This document shows positions 10,118 through 18,873 of a stretch of 64,000 nucleotides of DNA, piece by piece. The notes under the pieces were generated by a model that did no database searches, had not been told where the DNA came from, and saw only the letters and a list, made by a program, of their open reading frames with translations. The number at the start of each line of letters is the position of its first letter. Positions within the stretch are counted from its first letter, which is position 1. Source of the stretch: JBGSUZ01 sp964404895 (GTDB lineage: Bacteria; Bacillota; Clostridia; Peptostreptococcales; Acidaminobacteraceae); NCBI GenBank assembly GCA_964404895.1, contig CAYOLV010000006.1, positions 124,001-188,000 of the forward strand. Reading direction: 5' to 3'. Both the position numbers and the translations under genes were made by a program.

Positions 10118-10141
10118 AATGTTCACCCCGTTCCGAACATT
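10118..10141 (-). promoter_or_regulatory. Inverted PurBox-like operator upstream of purA
   Basis: AATGTTC and GAACATT form 7-base arms around a 10-base centre. One arm reads TTCCGAACATT, matching the CCGAAC core of Firmicutes PurR boxes; the other arm is degenerate (GGTGAACATT). It lies just upstream of the purA -35, where PurR sites are found. No T run follows it, so it is not a terminator. Confidence 0.45.
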
Positions 10142-10143
10142 AT

Positions 10144-10728
10144 TTATTTTCCCGTTTCATAATCCATATAAATATATTCCGTCCAGAGTTCAACCCCTAG
10201 CATTTGAAAATCTCCGTATTTTAGCATGAGTTCGAAATTTTGGCTCTGGTCTTCATAGGGCTCAAATTTCCGCTCCACGACACGAAAGCCTGCTTTTTCA
10301 TAACAACGTTGTCCACGGATGTTAAAGCAGGCTGTCTTTAAGTGAATTTTTTTCATGCCAAAATCTTGTGCTACTATTTTCAGATAGGCCTGCAAGGCTT
10401 GAGTGCCATAACCAGCATTTACTCGATCAGGGTTAAAGGCTATGCCCATGAAAGCTTCCCGCTTAATCCATTTAATCTGTTTAAGGGTAATATAACCCAC
10501 GAGTTCATCGCCTACATAAGCCCCAAACAAATACCTTCTAAAGGGTTTTCTTTTGGATCTGAACCACATAAAGTATTCATGTTGACTATTATAAGGAAAA
10601 TTGTAGGCCTCATATCTGAGATCTTCATGTCTTCCCCAATTCGCCATTTGAGCCACATCTTTTAAAGCCATCAGGCGGACAACTACATCCGCCTGGAGTT
10701 CTTTCGTTAAAGTCTCATCATGCCCCAT
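10144..10728 (-). CDS. GNAT-family N-acetyltransferase, RimJ/RimL type
   Basis: 194-residue protein with the acetyl-CoA-dependent acetyltransferase fold. Substrate unknown. Visible elements: an N-terminal VVVRLMALKDVAQMANW segment, YVGDELVGYITL (beta 4 region), GIAFNPDRVNAGYGTQALQAYL, which corresponds to the acetyl-CoA-binding motif A, and NIRGQRCYEKAGFRVVER, the typical C-terminal motif of ribosomal-protein and small-molecule acetyltransferases. The start at ATG 10728 overlaps the end of dnaB by 11 bases and uses a GGTGGTG ribosome-binding site inside dnaB, so translation is coupled to the helicase gene. It is an unusual extra gene between dnaB and purA. Confidence 0.85.
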   Translation of the reverse strand: MGHDETLTKELQADVVVRLMALKDVAQMANWGRHEDLRYEAYNFPYNSQHEYFMWFRSKRKPFRRYLFGAYVGDELVGYITLKQIKWIKREAFMGIAFNPDRVNAGYGTQALQAYLKIVAQDFGMKKIHLKTACFNIRGQRCYEKAGFRVVERKFEPYEDQSQNFELMLKYGDFQMLGVELWTEYIYMDYETGK

Positions 10729-12055
10729 GTGGCACCACCAAAGCCTTGTCGGCAAATCGTTGGAATTGACCTAACCAAACCAATTCAACTGTGCCCGTTT
10801 CACCATTTCTTTGCTTCGCGATGATAACTTCTCCGATCCCTTTCTTCTCTGAATCTGGGAAGTAGTATTCATCACGGTATAGGAACATAACTAAGTCGGC
10901 ATCCTGCTCTATCGCTCCAGATTCACGAAGATCTGAAAGAATAGGGCGGTGATCTGCTCTCAGTTCTGGCGCACGAGAAAGCTGTGAAAGGGCAACCACA
11001 GGGCAGTCCATTTCTCTCGCTAAGGCTTTTAACGATCTGGAAATGGTCGAGATTTCTTGTTGACGGCTCTCGTTTTTCCCATTGCCACTCATCAGTTGAA
11101 GGTAGTCAATCATAATGAGGTTCAGGCCTTTTTCCATTTTTAATTTTCTGCACTTAGCTCTCATTTCAAGAACGGATATGGCAGGGGTATCATCAATATA
11201 AATACTGCAATTGGACAGAGAATTCATCGCCTTGGCGAGGGAAATCCAATCCTCTTCTTTCAGCTTCCCGTTTCTGAGGTCCTGCATGGGAATGTGGCTC
11301 TCAGAAGACAGCATACGTTGTACCAACTGTTCCTTGCTCATTTCCAGACTAAAAATGGCCACGGAAGCTTCATTTTTAGTCGCTGCGTTTTGACAGAGGT
11401 TCAGGGAAAAAGCCGTTTTTCCCATGGAAGGTCTCGCCGCTACCAAAATTAAATCTGAACGCTGGAAACCCGAGGTCTTGGAGTCCAAATCCATAAAGCC
11501 TGTGGAAAGACCTGTAATTGCATTTTCAGAACCGTAAAGCAGTTCAATTTGCTCATAAGTTTTGAGTAAAACTTCTTTGATCGCCTCAAGGCCTTCTCGG
11601 TTTTTCTTTTGTGAAATATCGAATATAGACTTTTCAGCTAATTCTAAGAGTTGATCCGCTTCTTCAGATGAAAACCCTTTTTCAATAATCTCGGAAGAGG
11701 CTCTTATCAACCGTCTCAGCATGGATTTTTCTTCGATGATCTTTGCATAGTGTCTGGCGTTGGTGGTGACAACACCCATAGTCGTTAAGTCTGATAAATA
11801 CTCAATCCCGCCAATATCGCTGAGGGAACCTACTTTTAACAAGGTCTCCGATAAGGTGACAATATCTACAGGCTCATTCCGATTGTATAAATCGATGACG
11901 CCCTTAAATATAGCCTTGTGAGCCTCTTTATAAAAGTCGTCTTCGGTAATCAGGTCAACGACTTCGGTAACGGCATCTTTGTCCAAAATCATTGCACCTA
12001 GTGCCGATTGTTCTGCTTCTAAACTATGAGGTGGAATTTTTCCTAACATGTCCAT
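10718..12055 (-). CDS. dnaB: Replicative DNA helicase DnaB (DnaC of Bacillus)
   Basis: Hexameric 5'-3' helicase that unwinds DNA at the fork. 445 residues, standard length, no intein. The N-terminal primase-interaction domain begins GKIPPHSLEAEQSALGAMILD. The RecA-like motor has Walker A AARPSMGKTAF, the segment IFSLEMSKEQL, Walker B LIMIDYLQLM, and SDLRESGAIEQDADLVMFLYRD followed by the arginine-finger IIAKQRNGETG. The start lies 32 bases inside the end of the upstream transglutaminase gene, with AAGGGAAG as ribosome-binding site, so the helicase is now expressed as part of that operon rather than directly after rplI. Loaded by the DnaI protein encoded at 3742-4716. Confidence 0.96.
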   Translation of the reverse strand: MDMLGKIPPHSLEAEQSALGAMILDKDAVTEVVDLITEDDFYKEAHKAIFKGVIDLYNRNEPVDIVTLSETLLKVGSLSDIGGIEYLSDLTTMGVVTTNARHYAKIIEEKSMLRRLIRASSEIIEKGFSSEEADQLLELAEKSIFDISQKKNREGLEAIKEVLLKTYEQIELLYGSENAITGLSTGFMDLDSKTSGFQRSDLILVAARPSMGKTAFSLNLCQNAATKNEASVAIFSLEMSKEQLVQRMLSSESHIPMQDLRNGKLKEEDWISLAKAMNSLSNCSIYIDDTPAISVLEMRAKCRKLKMEKGLNLIMIDYLQLMSGNGKNESRQQEISTISRSLKALAREMDCPVVALSQLSRAPELRADHRPILSDLRESGAIEQDADLVMFLYRDEYYFPDSEKKGIGEVIIAKQRNGETGTVELVWLGQFQRFADKALVVPHGA

Positions 12056-14147
12056 TGAAAATTCTTCCCTTTCCTGCGATTCTCACATACCAATACAACT
12101 TTTCTGTCCCACTAAAATGAGACCTTGAAAGTTGCCAGTAACTTTGAGTCAATCGATCCAATTCAATTTCGTTGATATCATTACTATCATACAGTGATTT
12201 TTCAACGATTTCAACTAAGCACATTAAGTTGAGACTTGGGGCTGATCGATCTGAAAGCCTTAGAATTTCCCGCGGACTCAGATTTTCCGAATTTGAAAGG
12301 CCAAATCTTTTTACCAAACCCAGCAATAACAAGGAGACATATTTTTCTGCCACCTCATTAGAACTCCCTTTAAAGAAGGCTTTGAATTTTCCATACTGAA
12401 TAATAAGGGCTAAACAAATGGCAAAAGGCACAAGCAACATTAACCACCATAATGGGCTCACAGGTTTAGCCGCCGTCTCTTCTGGAATGTCCACCGTCAA
12501 ATCCTGTTCTTCTTTATTCGGAAGGTCTTCAGGTTCTGCTGCCAGTAAGTCTGACTTCAGTCTAGGATCTTCCGTGTCAAAAGAAGTCCTGCTGGTGAAG
12601 GTCGGCGTAGACTCTACAATCTGCCACTTGCGGTTATAATAGACCTCTGCCCAGGCATGAGCCCGCTCGCCACTGACGGGAAAATCCCGCCCCGCCTCAT
12701 AAATTTCAGGGGTGACAAAACCCTCTACATATCGGCTTGGAATACCTGCAATTCTAGACATAACCGCAGTTGCAGTGGCAAAGTAGACACAGTAACCCGC
12801 ATCACTTTCCGTCAGGAAATACTCTACAAAATCTTGATCTTCTGGCGTCACTGAAACAGCCAAAGCGTATTGGTAATTGTTGATGAGGAATTTTCGGATC
12901 AACTTGATCTTTTCTTCTTCGGTTTTTGCCCCTTTAATGACCTCTTGGGTCAGGCGAACGACCTTCTCCGAGTAAGAATTAGGCAATTGTAAATACTCCT
13001 CAGGCGCTTTGGGTGTCAAATAGGAATATTCGTACCCGCTGATGTTGAATCCCTCTTTAAAGTCCGATTTTAAATTCCCTTGGTAAATCACTTCTCCATC
13101 TTTTCCATATTTAAGCTTCTCTACCGGAATATCAATGGAAGAAACCGTCATCGGAACAAGCACTGAACTGGTTTTAGATTTAAAGTCATAAATTTGATAG
13201 GTAAAGGTGTCTATAAGCTTTCCAGAGACTGGATAGAACCCCGTTGGCTCTTTTTCCGCAACTGTCCAAAGATTATTTTCATAATGGGTTAAAACCCGTC
13301 CTCTTAAGTATATTTTCGGTTTTGCTGACTTGACTCTAAAAATGATTTCTTTGCTGAGTTTAACTGGGCCTCCCAGTCGATTATCCAGAGGGTAAAAGCC
13401 CATTTCACTGAGTTGGAACCCGCCTGTGCTGGCGGATAAGTTCAAACTGGTTCTCAGCCAGCCCGACTCCGAGGTCAGAGGGGTAAACCAGTCATTGATT
13501 TCTTCCACAGGGGTTAGATTGGTGGCCAAAAGGGCGCAAATCGCCACGCTCAGCGGTAGAATCAAACCAAATAAAATTCCTTTCCCATTTCGGGTAAGCC
13601 GCTCAATGGCATAGGCGATAAAGAAGCAACTGAAAATCACCCATACATCTAGGTAAGTGAACCAGAGTAAGGCGCTACCGACTAGGGCAGTCAATAAGCA
13701 GATGCCCATTTTATCTTTTCGCAAAATCCAATACAGGACTTCTGAAAAGGCCAGTAAAAAGATAATCCAAAGGTAATCCCAGCGATAAAATTCAAGCTTG
13801 TTGACGTCTACAATATAAGCGTAAAGCTCTCCGACAAAGGCATTCGCCCCAACCTTAGCAAACAGGGTGTGGTCTGCAAAAAATAAAGAACTGGCCACAG
13901 GTTGTACGCCTACTACCACTGAAATTGGCGCAATAGACAGTACGGTGTACAAAACAAGACCTATTACAGCGCTTATATGTACCAGCCTTAACACGGGTCT
14001 CTTGAGCTGAACGTCACACCATAGACTGATGAAAATCGTCAGGGCGACTAAACTGATGAAATCGAGTTTCATTTGAGTGCTTTCCTGAAATAAGATCATT
14101 AGCCCACTCAGAAAAATGATGGAACTCAGTTTTAATCCTTCTCTCAT
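12024..14147 (-). CDS. Membrane-anchored transglutaminase-like protease (TgpA family)
   Basis: 707 residues. The N-terminal 215 contain a series of about six membrane helices, followed by an extracellular region, a transglutaminase-like papain-fold core (about 380-520), a further membrane helix near 565-585, and a cytoplasmic tail of the DUF4129 kind. The catalytic cysteine is in SDAGYCVYFATATAVM and the histidine in ERAHAWAEVY. The usual third residue aspartate is in the position of glutamate in WQIVESTPTF, a variation also seen in related Firmicutes proteins. It forms an overlapping trio with DUF58 and MoxR genes, a widespread set thought to act on extracytoplasmic proteins or assemble surface complexes. 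The exact substrate is unknown. Confidence 0.85.
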   Translation of the reverse strand: MREGLKLSSIIFLSGLMILFQESTQMKLDFISLVALTIFISLWCDVQLKRPVLRLVHISAVIGLVLYTVLSIAPISVVVGVQPVASSLFFADHTLFAKVGANAFVGELYAYIVDVNKLEFYRWDYLWIIFLLAFSEVLYWILRKDKMGICLLTALVGSALLWFTYLDVWVIFSCFFIAYAIERLTRNGKGILFGLILPLSVAICALLATNLTPVEEINDWFTPLTSESGWLRTSLNLSASTGGFQLSEMGFYPLDNRLGGPVKLSKEIIFRVKSAKPKIYLRGRVLTHYENNLWTVAEKEPTGFYPVSGKLIDTFTYQIYDFKSKTSSVLVPMTVSSIDIPVEKLKYGKDGEVIYQGNLKSDFKEGFNISGYEYSYLTPKAPEEYLQLPNSYSEKVVRLTQEVIKGAKTEEEKIKLIRKFLINNYQYALAVSVTPEDQDFVEYFLTESDAGYCVYFATATAVMSRIAGIPSRYVEGFVTPEIYEAGRDFPVSGERAHAWAEVYYNRKWQIVESTPTFTSRTSFDTEDPRLKSDLLAAEPEDLPNKEEQDLTVDIPEETAAKPVSPLWWLMLLVPFAICLALIIQYGKFKAFFKGSSNEVAEKYVSLLLLGLVKRFGLSNSENLSPREILRLSDRSAPSLNLMCLVEIVEKSLYDSNDINEIELDRLTQSYWQLSRSHFSGTEKLYWYVRIAGKGRIFNGHVRKNSTS

Positions 14148-15256
14148 AGGAGTTTCCTCCCTTCAGGCGTCAAAATATAATAATGCCAGACAAACTGTCT
14201 GTTCCTTTTAAAGCGCAGCATCTGTTCAATTTTAGGCGTAACTCGACTGGAGATGGTCACCCATCTAGCCCCATCGCTATTTCCTTTTAACTCCCGTTCT
14301 AGGAAGTCTTCAAACCCCAACCACCCGTTGGGATTAAAAGCAGTAAACTGATCTAAAAACTTTCCTTGAGACGCTAAATTACGCCCTGAAAAAGTGGTTC
14401 TGGAAGCGTCGCTAAATACGACTTGAACAGGGATCCCCCTCTTTAGCCAACTGTGACAAAGACTTGCCGCTAGATCCATTGCATCATCTGCAAGCTGAGT
14501 GTCTTCTATGTAACTGGTTTTGCACCCATCAATAAAGAGGTAGATTTTTTCACTGACCGACTGGGTGAACTCTTTGACCTTCATTTCTCCCGTCTTAGCG
14601 GTTAACTTCCAGTGAATGTCCCTAAGTTGATCCCCTTCTCGGTAAGGTCTGACCGACTTAATGGAGGTTCGGTCGGCCAAGTGTCTCAGGGACATTCCAC
14701 GGCTCCCAGAACGTTCCAGAGGCAAGGCGATTTCCCCTTCTACGTTATAAATTCTAGGTCTGACCACAACTTCTATACTCTTACTTTTTGAAAAAAGAGT
14801 GGTCATGTTCCCCAGAGGGTCTTTCACCTCAAAAGCAACTTCGCCCAAATCATAAAACCCTCTTCTCTGGCAAACCAATTTACGATCAATGACTTTCACT
14901 TCATAACTGTCAAAGCCATGCTGATCAGAGTCAAATTGTTCATACCCAAAAGACTTAGAGATAACTGGGTAAATTTTGACGTTAAAGGCAGGGACAATGG
15001 AATTATTTAAAACACGATAGCGTATGGCGATGGATTCTCCCGCACTGAGCTCAGTTTTTTCAATTTCAAATTGACTGATAAGCCTCATGGTATTGATCCG
15101 GTGTATAAGGGCAGACATTAGAATGAAAAATAACCAGGTGTAGCTGACAAAATAGAAAAATGACGAACCCGTTCCAATCGCTAAAACTATCCATAAAAAC
15201 TCAAATAAAATTGACCCTTTTAAATTCTTTTCGAGTTTAAATTTCTTAGAGTCCAT
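14144..15256 (-). CDS. DUF58 (von Willebrand-like) protein partnered with MoxR
   Basis: 370 residues. Two closely spaced N-terminal membrane helices (about 15-55) are followed by an extracellular-type beta domain and the DUF58 signature SVRPYREGDQLRDIHWKLTAKTG near 200-225. After this comes a vWA-like fold with FIDGCKTS. DUF58 proteins are usually paired with MoxR AAA+ ATPases and transglutaminase-like proteins, exactly as here. The ATG at 15256 lies 11 bases inside moxR and has GGGGTCG upstream; a TTG two codons earlier is less likely. Its stop overlaps the transglutaminase start (ATGA-type overlap), so the three are made as a set. Role inferred as substrate or adaptor of the MoxR chaperone. 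Confidence 0.85.
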   Translation of the reverse strand: MDSKKFKLEKNLKGSILFEFLWIVLAIGTGSSFFYFVSYTWLFFILMSALIHRINTMRLISQFEIEKTELSAGESIAIRYRVLNNSIVPAFNVKIYPVISKSFGYEQFDSDQHGFDSYEVKVIDRKLVCQRRGFYDLGEVAFEVKDPLGNMTTLFSKSKSIEVVVRPRIYNVEGEIALPLERSGSRGMSLRHLADRTSIKSVRPYREGDQLRDIHWKLTAKTGEMKVKEFTQSVSEKIYLFIDGCKTSYIEDTQLADDAMDLAASLCHSWLKRGIPVQVVFSDASRTTFSGRNLASQGKFLDQFTAFNPNGWLGFEDFLERELKGNSDGARWVTISSRVTPKIEQMLRFKRNRQFVWHYYILTPEGRKLL

Positions 15257-16214
15257 GATCAAACGACCCCTTAGGTATGCTGACCCAGCTCATAATTTCT
15301 TCAACGGTGCGCTCTTGCGTCTGCTCTTTATAAAGGGCTTCAGGGCGAAGGATCATTCTGTGCCTCATAACAGGAGGCGCTACAGCCCTAACATCTTCTG
15401 GCGTCACAAAGGTTCTGCCCGCCATAAAGGCTTCAAATTTAGCCATTTTGATAATTGCAATGCCCGCCCGCGGACTTAATCCATAATACAAAGACTCATG
15501 TTTACGGCTCTTTTCTACAATCCGCTGAACGTAGTCGTAAATAAGATCGGACACCCCTATATTTCGAAGCATTTCTTTAATCTGCTGAACATCATCGCTG
15601 GTCATTTGAGTTCTTGACCCTTCATGACCTGCTTGAGTCTCCTTTTTATAAATAGCCATTTCCTGTTCTTTTTCAGGGTAACCCAGACGCACTTGAATCA
15701 TAAAGCGATCTAGCTGGGCTTCTGGAAGGGGAAATGTGCCTTCAAACTCTATAGGATTTTGTGTGGCGATGACCATAAAGCAATCCGAAAGCGGGTAAGT
15801 TTGCCCGTCTATAGTCACTTGCTTTTCTTCCATCGCTTCCAAAAGACTGGACTGAGTTTTAGGCGATGCTCGGTTGATTTCATCCGCCATTAACAATTGA
15901 GTAAAAAGTGGTCCCTTCTTAAAACGAAACTGTTGAATATCAGGCTGATAAATGCTGACACCAATCAAATCTGAAGGCAATAAGTCCGGTGTGAACTGTA
16001 CCCGTTGAAAACTAGCTTCTAAATGCATGGCAATAGTCTTCACCAAGGTGGTTTTCCCCACCCCAGGTATATCTTCTATCAAGGCATGACCTCCGGATAA
16101 AAACGCACCTATAACTTGCTGCATCACACTTGGGTGTCCTATAAAATAATGCTCCATTTCGTTCATAACGGTGTGCAATTTAACTCTGAGTTCATTTTGT
16201 GTCACTTGATCCAT
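15246..16214 (-). CDS. MoxR-family AAA+ ATPase
   Basis: 322-residue AAA+ chaperone-like ATPase. Walker A is in IEDIPGVGKTTLVK near residue 50, Walker B in LLMADEINRASPKTQSSLLEAMEE, sensor 1 in MVIATQNPIEFEGTFPLPEAQLDRF, and the lid domain has LSPRAGIAIIKMAK. MoxR enzymes mature or remodel partners containing vWA domains, here presumably the DUF58 protein encoded immediately downstream. GGGGGAT is the ribosome-binding site. It is the first gene of an operon running through DUF58, the transglutaminase, dnaB and the GNAT gene. I could not find a strong promoter in the 220-base gap upstream, although that gap follows a terminator. Confidence 0.92.
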   Translation of the reverse strand: MDQVTQNELRVKLHTVMNEMEHYFIGHPSVMQQVIGAFLSGGHALIEDIPGVGKTTLVKTIAMHLEASFQRVQFTPDLLPSDLIGVSIYQPDIQQFRFKKGPLFTQLLMADEINRASPKTQSSLLEAMEEKQVTIDGQTYPLSDCFMVIATQNPIEFEGTFPLPEAQLDRFMIQVRLGYPEKEQEMAIYKKETQAGHEGSRTQMTSDDVQQIKEMLRNIGVSDLIYDYVQRIVEKSRKHESLYYGLSPRAGIAIIKMAKFEAFMAGRTFVTPEDVRAVAPPVMRHRMILRPEALYKEQTQERTVEEIMSWVSIPKGSFDHGL

Positions 16215-16349
16215 TAGAAGATCCCCCTCATCCTTAACTGGAAATAGTTATTGTTATTCCATCATACAACAAATTTTGTATTTTGAATTTTAAGAATTTT
16301 ATAAATATTGACGCATTTAGAAATTTTACTACCGCACTAATGGTGTAAA

Positions 16350-16406
16350 TAAAAAAAACGACCCTACGCGGGGGTCAACTTTTTGACCACTGCTTAGGAT
16401 CGTTTC
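16350..16406 (-). terminator. Large terminator hairpin after rplI
   Basis: On the minus strand AAACGATCCTA pairs with TAGGGTCGTTT, with an inner GGTCAA/TTGACC stem, followed by eight T residues. It ends the yybS-gdpP-rplI transcript. The rest of the gap up to 16214 is AT-rich with no other feature I can support. Confidence 0.75.
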
Positions 16407-16434
16407 ATTATTTAATTCATTATAACCACTGTGT

Positions 16435-16878
16435 TTACTGTTCGTTGACCACTACCGTTAACTTTGCAGTCACACCTTGATAAACTTTTAATTCAGCAGT
16501 AAAAGTGCCTATTGCTTTAATATTGCCAATTTCAATTTTCTTTTTATCCACTTTTATGCCATGAGTCTTTTCAAGTAATTCTGAAACGTCTTTTGAAGTA
16601 ATAGCGCCGAATAATTTGCCGCCTTCTCCTGCTTTAGACTTGAACTCAATCGACAAGGAGCTGATCTTTTCTGCTAAAGCCTTTGCCTCAGCTAATTCTG
16701 CCGCTTTCCGTTTATCTGCAGATTCCTTTTGATGTTGCACTTCTTTAACGCTGCCATCTGTGGCTTCTTTTGCCAATCCTCTTGGTAACAGATAGTTTCT
16801 AGCGTGCCCGTCAGAAGCATTTACCACATCGCCTTTTTTACCCGTTCCTTTAATATCTTTCAATAAAATCACTCTCAT
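16435..16878 (-). CDS. rplI: 50S ribosomal protein L9
   Basis: 147 residues. N-terminal RNA-binding domain begins MRVILLKDIKGTGKKGDVV and includes the conserved GHARNYLLPRGLA segment. A long connecting helix rich in Lys, Ala and Glu follows, then the C-terminal domain with GKLFGAITSKDV. The protein binds 23S rRNA at the base of the L1 stalk. Its ATG overlaps the gdpP stop (ATGA), reproducing the conserved gdpP-rplI pair. In most Firmicutes dnaB follows directly; here a terminator and the MoxR operon intervene. Confidence 0.97.
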   Translation of the reverse strand: MRVILLKDIKGTGKKGDVVNASDGHARNYLLPRGLAKEATDGSVKEVQHQKESADKRKAAELAEAKALAEKISSLSIEFKSKAGEGGKLFGAITSKDVSELLEKTHGIKVDKKKIEIGNIKAIGTFTAELKVYQGVTAKLTVVVNEQ

Positions 16879-18863
16879 TTTGTCTCACTCTCCTTAAAAT
16901 AGTCGTTGATCGCTTCAATCAGCAAATCATGAACGGCTCCCAGAGTTGTCTCTGTAAATTGAGCACCTGCTGTGGTCATATGACCCCCGCCGCCTAGTTT
17001 TTCTAAAATCATCTGAACATTAGTTTCACCCAATGAACGACCACTGATAAATACTATATTCTCTTCGTTCATAGAAATAACAAACGAAGTTGAAATACCT
17101 CTAATGTTAAGCAAATCGTCTGCCGCTTGTGCCGCAATCAAAGGTGCATTTGGAATAATGTCTGGGCACACAGAAATGGCAACGTCGTGTTCGTAGAGCT
17201 TGGCACTGGAGACTAAGTTCGCTTTGTTGATAAAAGTGGTCAAATCGTCTTGGAAGAACTGTTTGACCTGTGTCGTGTCTGCTCCAAACCGTTTCAGTAA
17301 GGACGCCGCTTCAAAGGTTCTTACCCCAGTTTTAAAGCTGAAGCTCTTGGTGTCTACCGTAATCCCTGCCATGAGGGCTTCTGCCTCTATTTTCTCAATG
17401 TTGATTTTATTTTCCATGTATTGAAGAATTTCAGTGACCAGTTCACTGGTAGACGAAGCATAAGGCTCATGGTACTTGAGTGCTGTATTCTCAATATACT
17501 CTGTTCCTCTGCGGTGGTGGTCAATGAGAACCACACGCTGTAGCTTTTCAAGGAGTTGAGGACATTCTGTAATGCTAGGTCTGTGGGTATCCACTACGAC
17601 CAATAACACGTTTTCTTCCGCCAGTTCCAAAGCTTCTTCCGATGTAATAAATTTATAGGCAGGTTCATCCTTGAACACATCATAGATGTTTTTAATGGCC
17701 TCTGTGACTTGATTGAGTACGATATACACATCTTTGCCTCGACTCATGACCGCACGGTTGATCCCAATTGCAGCTCCAAAACAGTCCATGTCTGGGTATT
17801 TATGACCCATAATGATGACCCGTTTGCTTTCATCTATCAAAGGACGTAGGCCGTGGGCAATAATTCTCGCCTTAACCTTATTCCGCTTCTCAACTGCTTT
17901 TGTCTTGCCGCCGTAAAAATCAAAATTCCCAATTTTACGGACAACGGCTTGGTCGCCACCTCTGCCCAAAGCCAGTTCCAATGCCGAAAAGGCATACTCT
18001 TCAGATTGGGTAAAGTTCTTTCCGCTGACTCCTACCCCAATACTTAACGTAACGGGGAATTTATTCCCTACTTCAATCTCTCGAATTTCATCTAAGATAC
18101 TGAATTTTTTAACTTCTAAATTTTCCAAATATCTATTTTCAAAGACGACGATGTATTTATCATTTTGGTATTTTTTAATCAAAGCATTCATTCGAGACGC
18201 CCAGAGGTTAATTTTGCTGTCAATCTCCGAAGCGAGGAATGGTCTTTTATCCTCTTTGGTCTCTGACATGACGTCGTCATAATTGTCCACTTGGATCATC
18301 CCAATGATGGGTTTTTCATCGTCGTAGCGTTCCATGGTGATTTTAGACGCTGTGGTGTCAATCCAATAGAGCATAATGGTGTATCTCGTTTGATCAGAGT
18401 CCATTTTAATGACGTTGGAATAGGTTCGATAATATTTTTCACCAATTTTAACATCGATTAATTCTTTGTTTTGTAGAATTTTGTCTATGTCAAAATGATG
18501 TACCAGTTCTTCCAAATTGGCTCCTAATAAGTCCTTTGTGCCCAACATGTCTGCAAATTTTGAATTGTACCAGGAAATTCTTCCGTCAAAGTCCAGCATA
18601 GTCAAAGGCACGGGCATGTTTAAAATTGCATAGCGCGCTGCGGAGTCCATGTCGCTGTAAAGTTCTTCAATGTATTTTTGCATCTTTTTCTGAATCTGGC
18701 GGTTGGACTGCCAGTTGTGAAAAAGCAAATAAACAAGGGCAATCACGCCGCAGGCACCCAATATAGGGTTATAGAACACAACAATCAATACTAAAATCGA
18801 TGTAATCCATAAGGAAAGTCCTGATTCTGGTTTTAACAGTTTGCTCAGTAAGGGATTACTCAT
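16875..18863 (-). CDS. gdpP: Cyclic-di-AMP phosphodiesterase GdpP (YybT)
   Basis: 662-residue membrane enzyme that hydrolyses c-di-AMP to pApA, controlling potassium, osmotic and wall homeostasis. Two N-terminal membrane helices (about 15-55), a PAS domain (about 70-150, GRISWYNSKFADMLG), a degenerate GGDEF domain (about 170-300), then the DHH core: HKYPDMDCFGAAIG, VVVDTHRPS and LIDHHRRG supply the metal-binding residues, and DHHA1 ends in GGGGHMTTAGAQF. The start is the ATG at 18863 behind AGAGGTG; a longer frame upstream would overlap yybS. It sits 10 bases after yybS and overlaps rplI by 4 bases, the classic Firmicutes order. Confidence 0.95.
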   Translation of the reverse strand: MSNPLLSKLLKPESGLSLWITSILVLIVVFYNPILGACGVIALVYLLFHNWQSNRQIQKKMQKYIEELYSDMDSAARYAILNMPVPLTMLDFDGRISWYNSKFADMLGTKDLLGANLEELVHHFDIDKILQNKELIDVKIGEKYYRTYSNVIKMDSDQTRYTIMLYWIDTTASKITMERYDDEKPIIGMIQVDNYDDVMSETKEDKRPFLASEIDSKINLWASRMNALIKKYQNDKYIVVFENRYLENLEVKKFSILDEIREIEVGNKFPVTLSIGVGVSGKNFTQSEEYAFSALELALGRGGDQAVVRKIGNFDFYGGKTKAVEKRNKVKARIIAHGLRPLIDESKRVIIMGHKYPDMDCFGAAIGINRAVMSRGKDVYIVLNQVTEAIKNIYDVFKDEPAYKFITSEEALELAEENVLLVVVDTHRPSITECPQLLEKLQRVVLIDHHRRGTEYIENTALKYHEPYASSTSELVTEILQYMENKINIEKIEAEALMAGITVDTKSFSFKTGVRTFEAASLLKRFGADTTQVKQFFQDDLTTFINKANLVSSAKLYEHDVAISVCPDIIPNAPLIAAQAADDLLNIRGISTSFVISMNEENIVFISGRSLGETNVQMILEKLGGGGHMTTAGAQFTETTLGAVHDLLIEAINDYFKESETK

Positions 18864-18873
18864 ATGTTCACCT

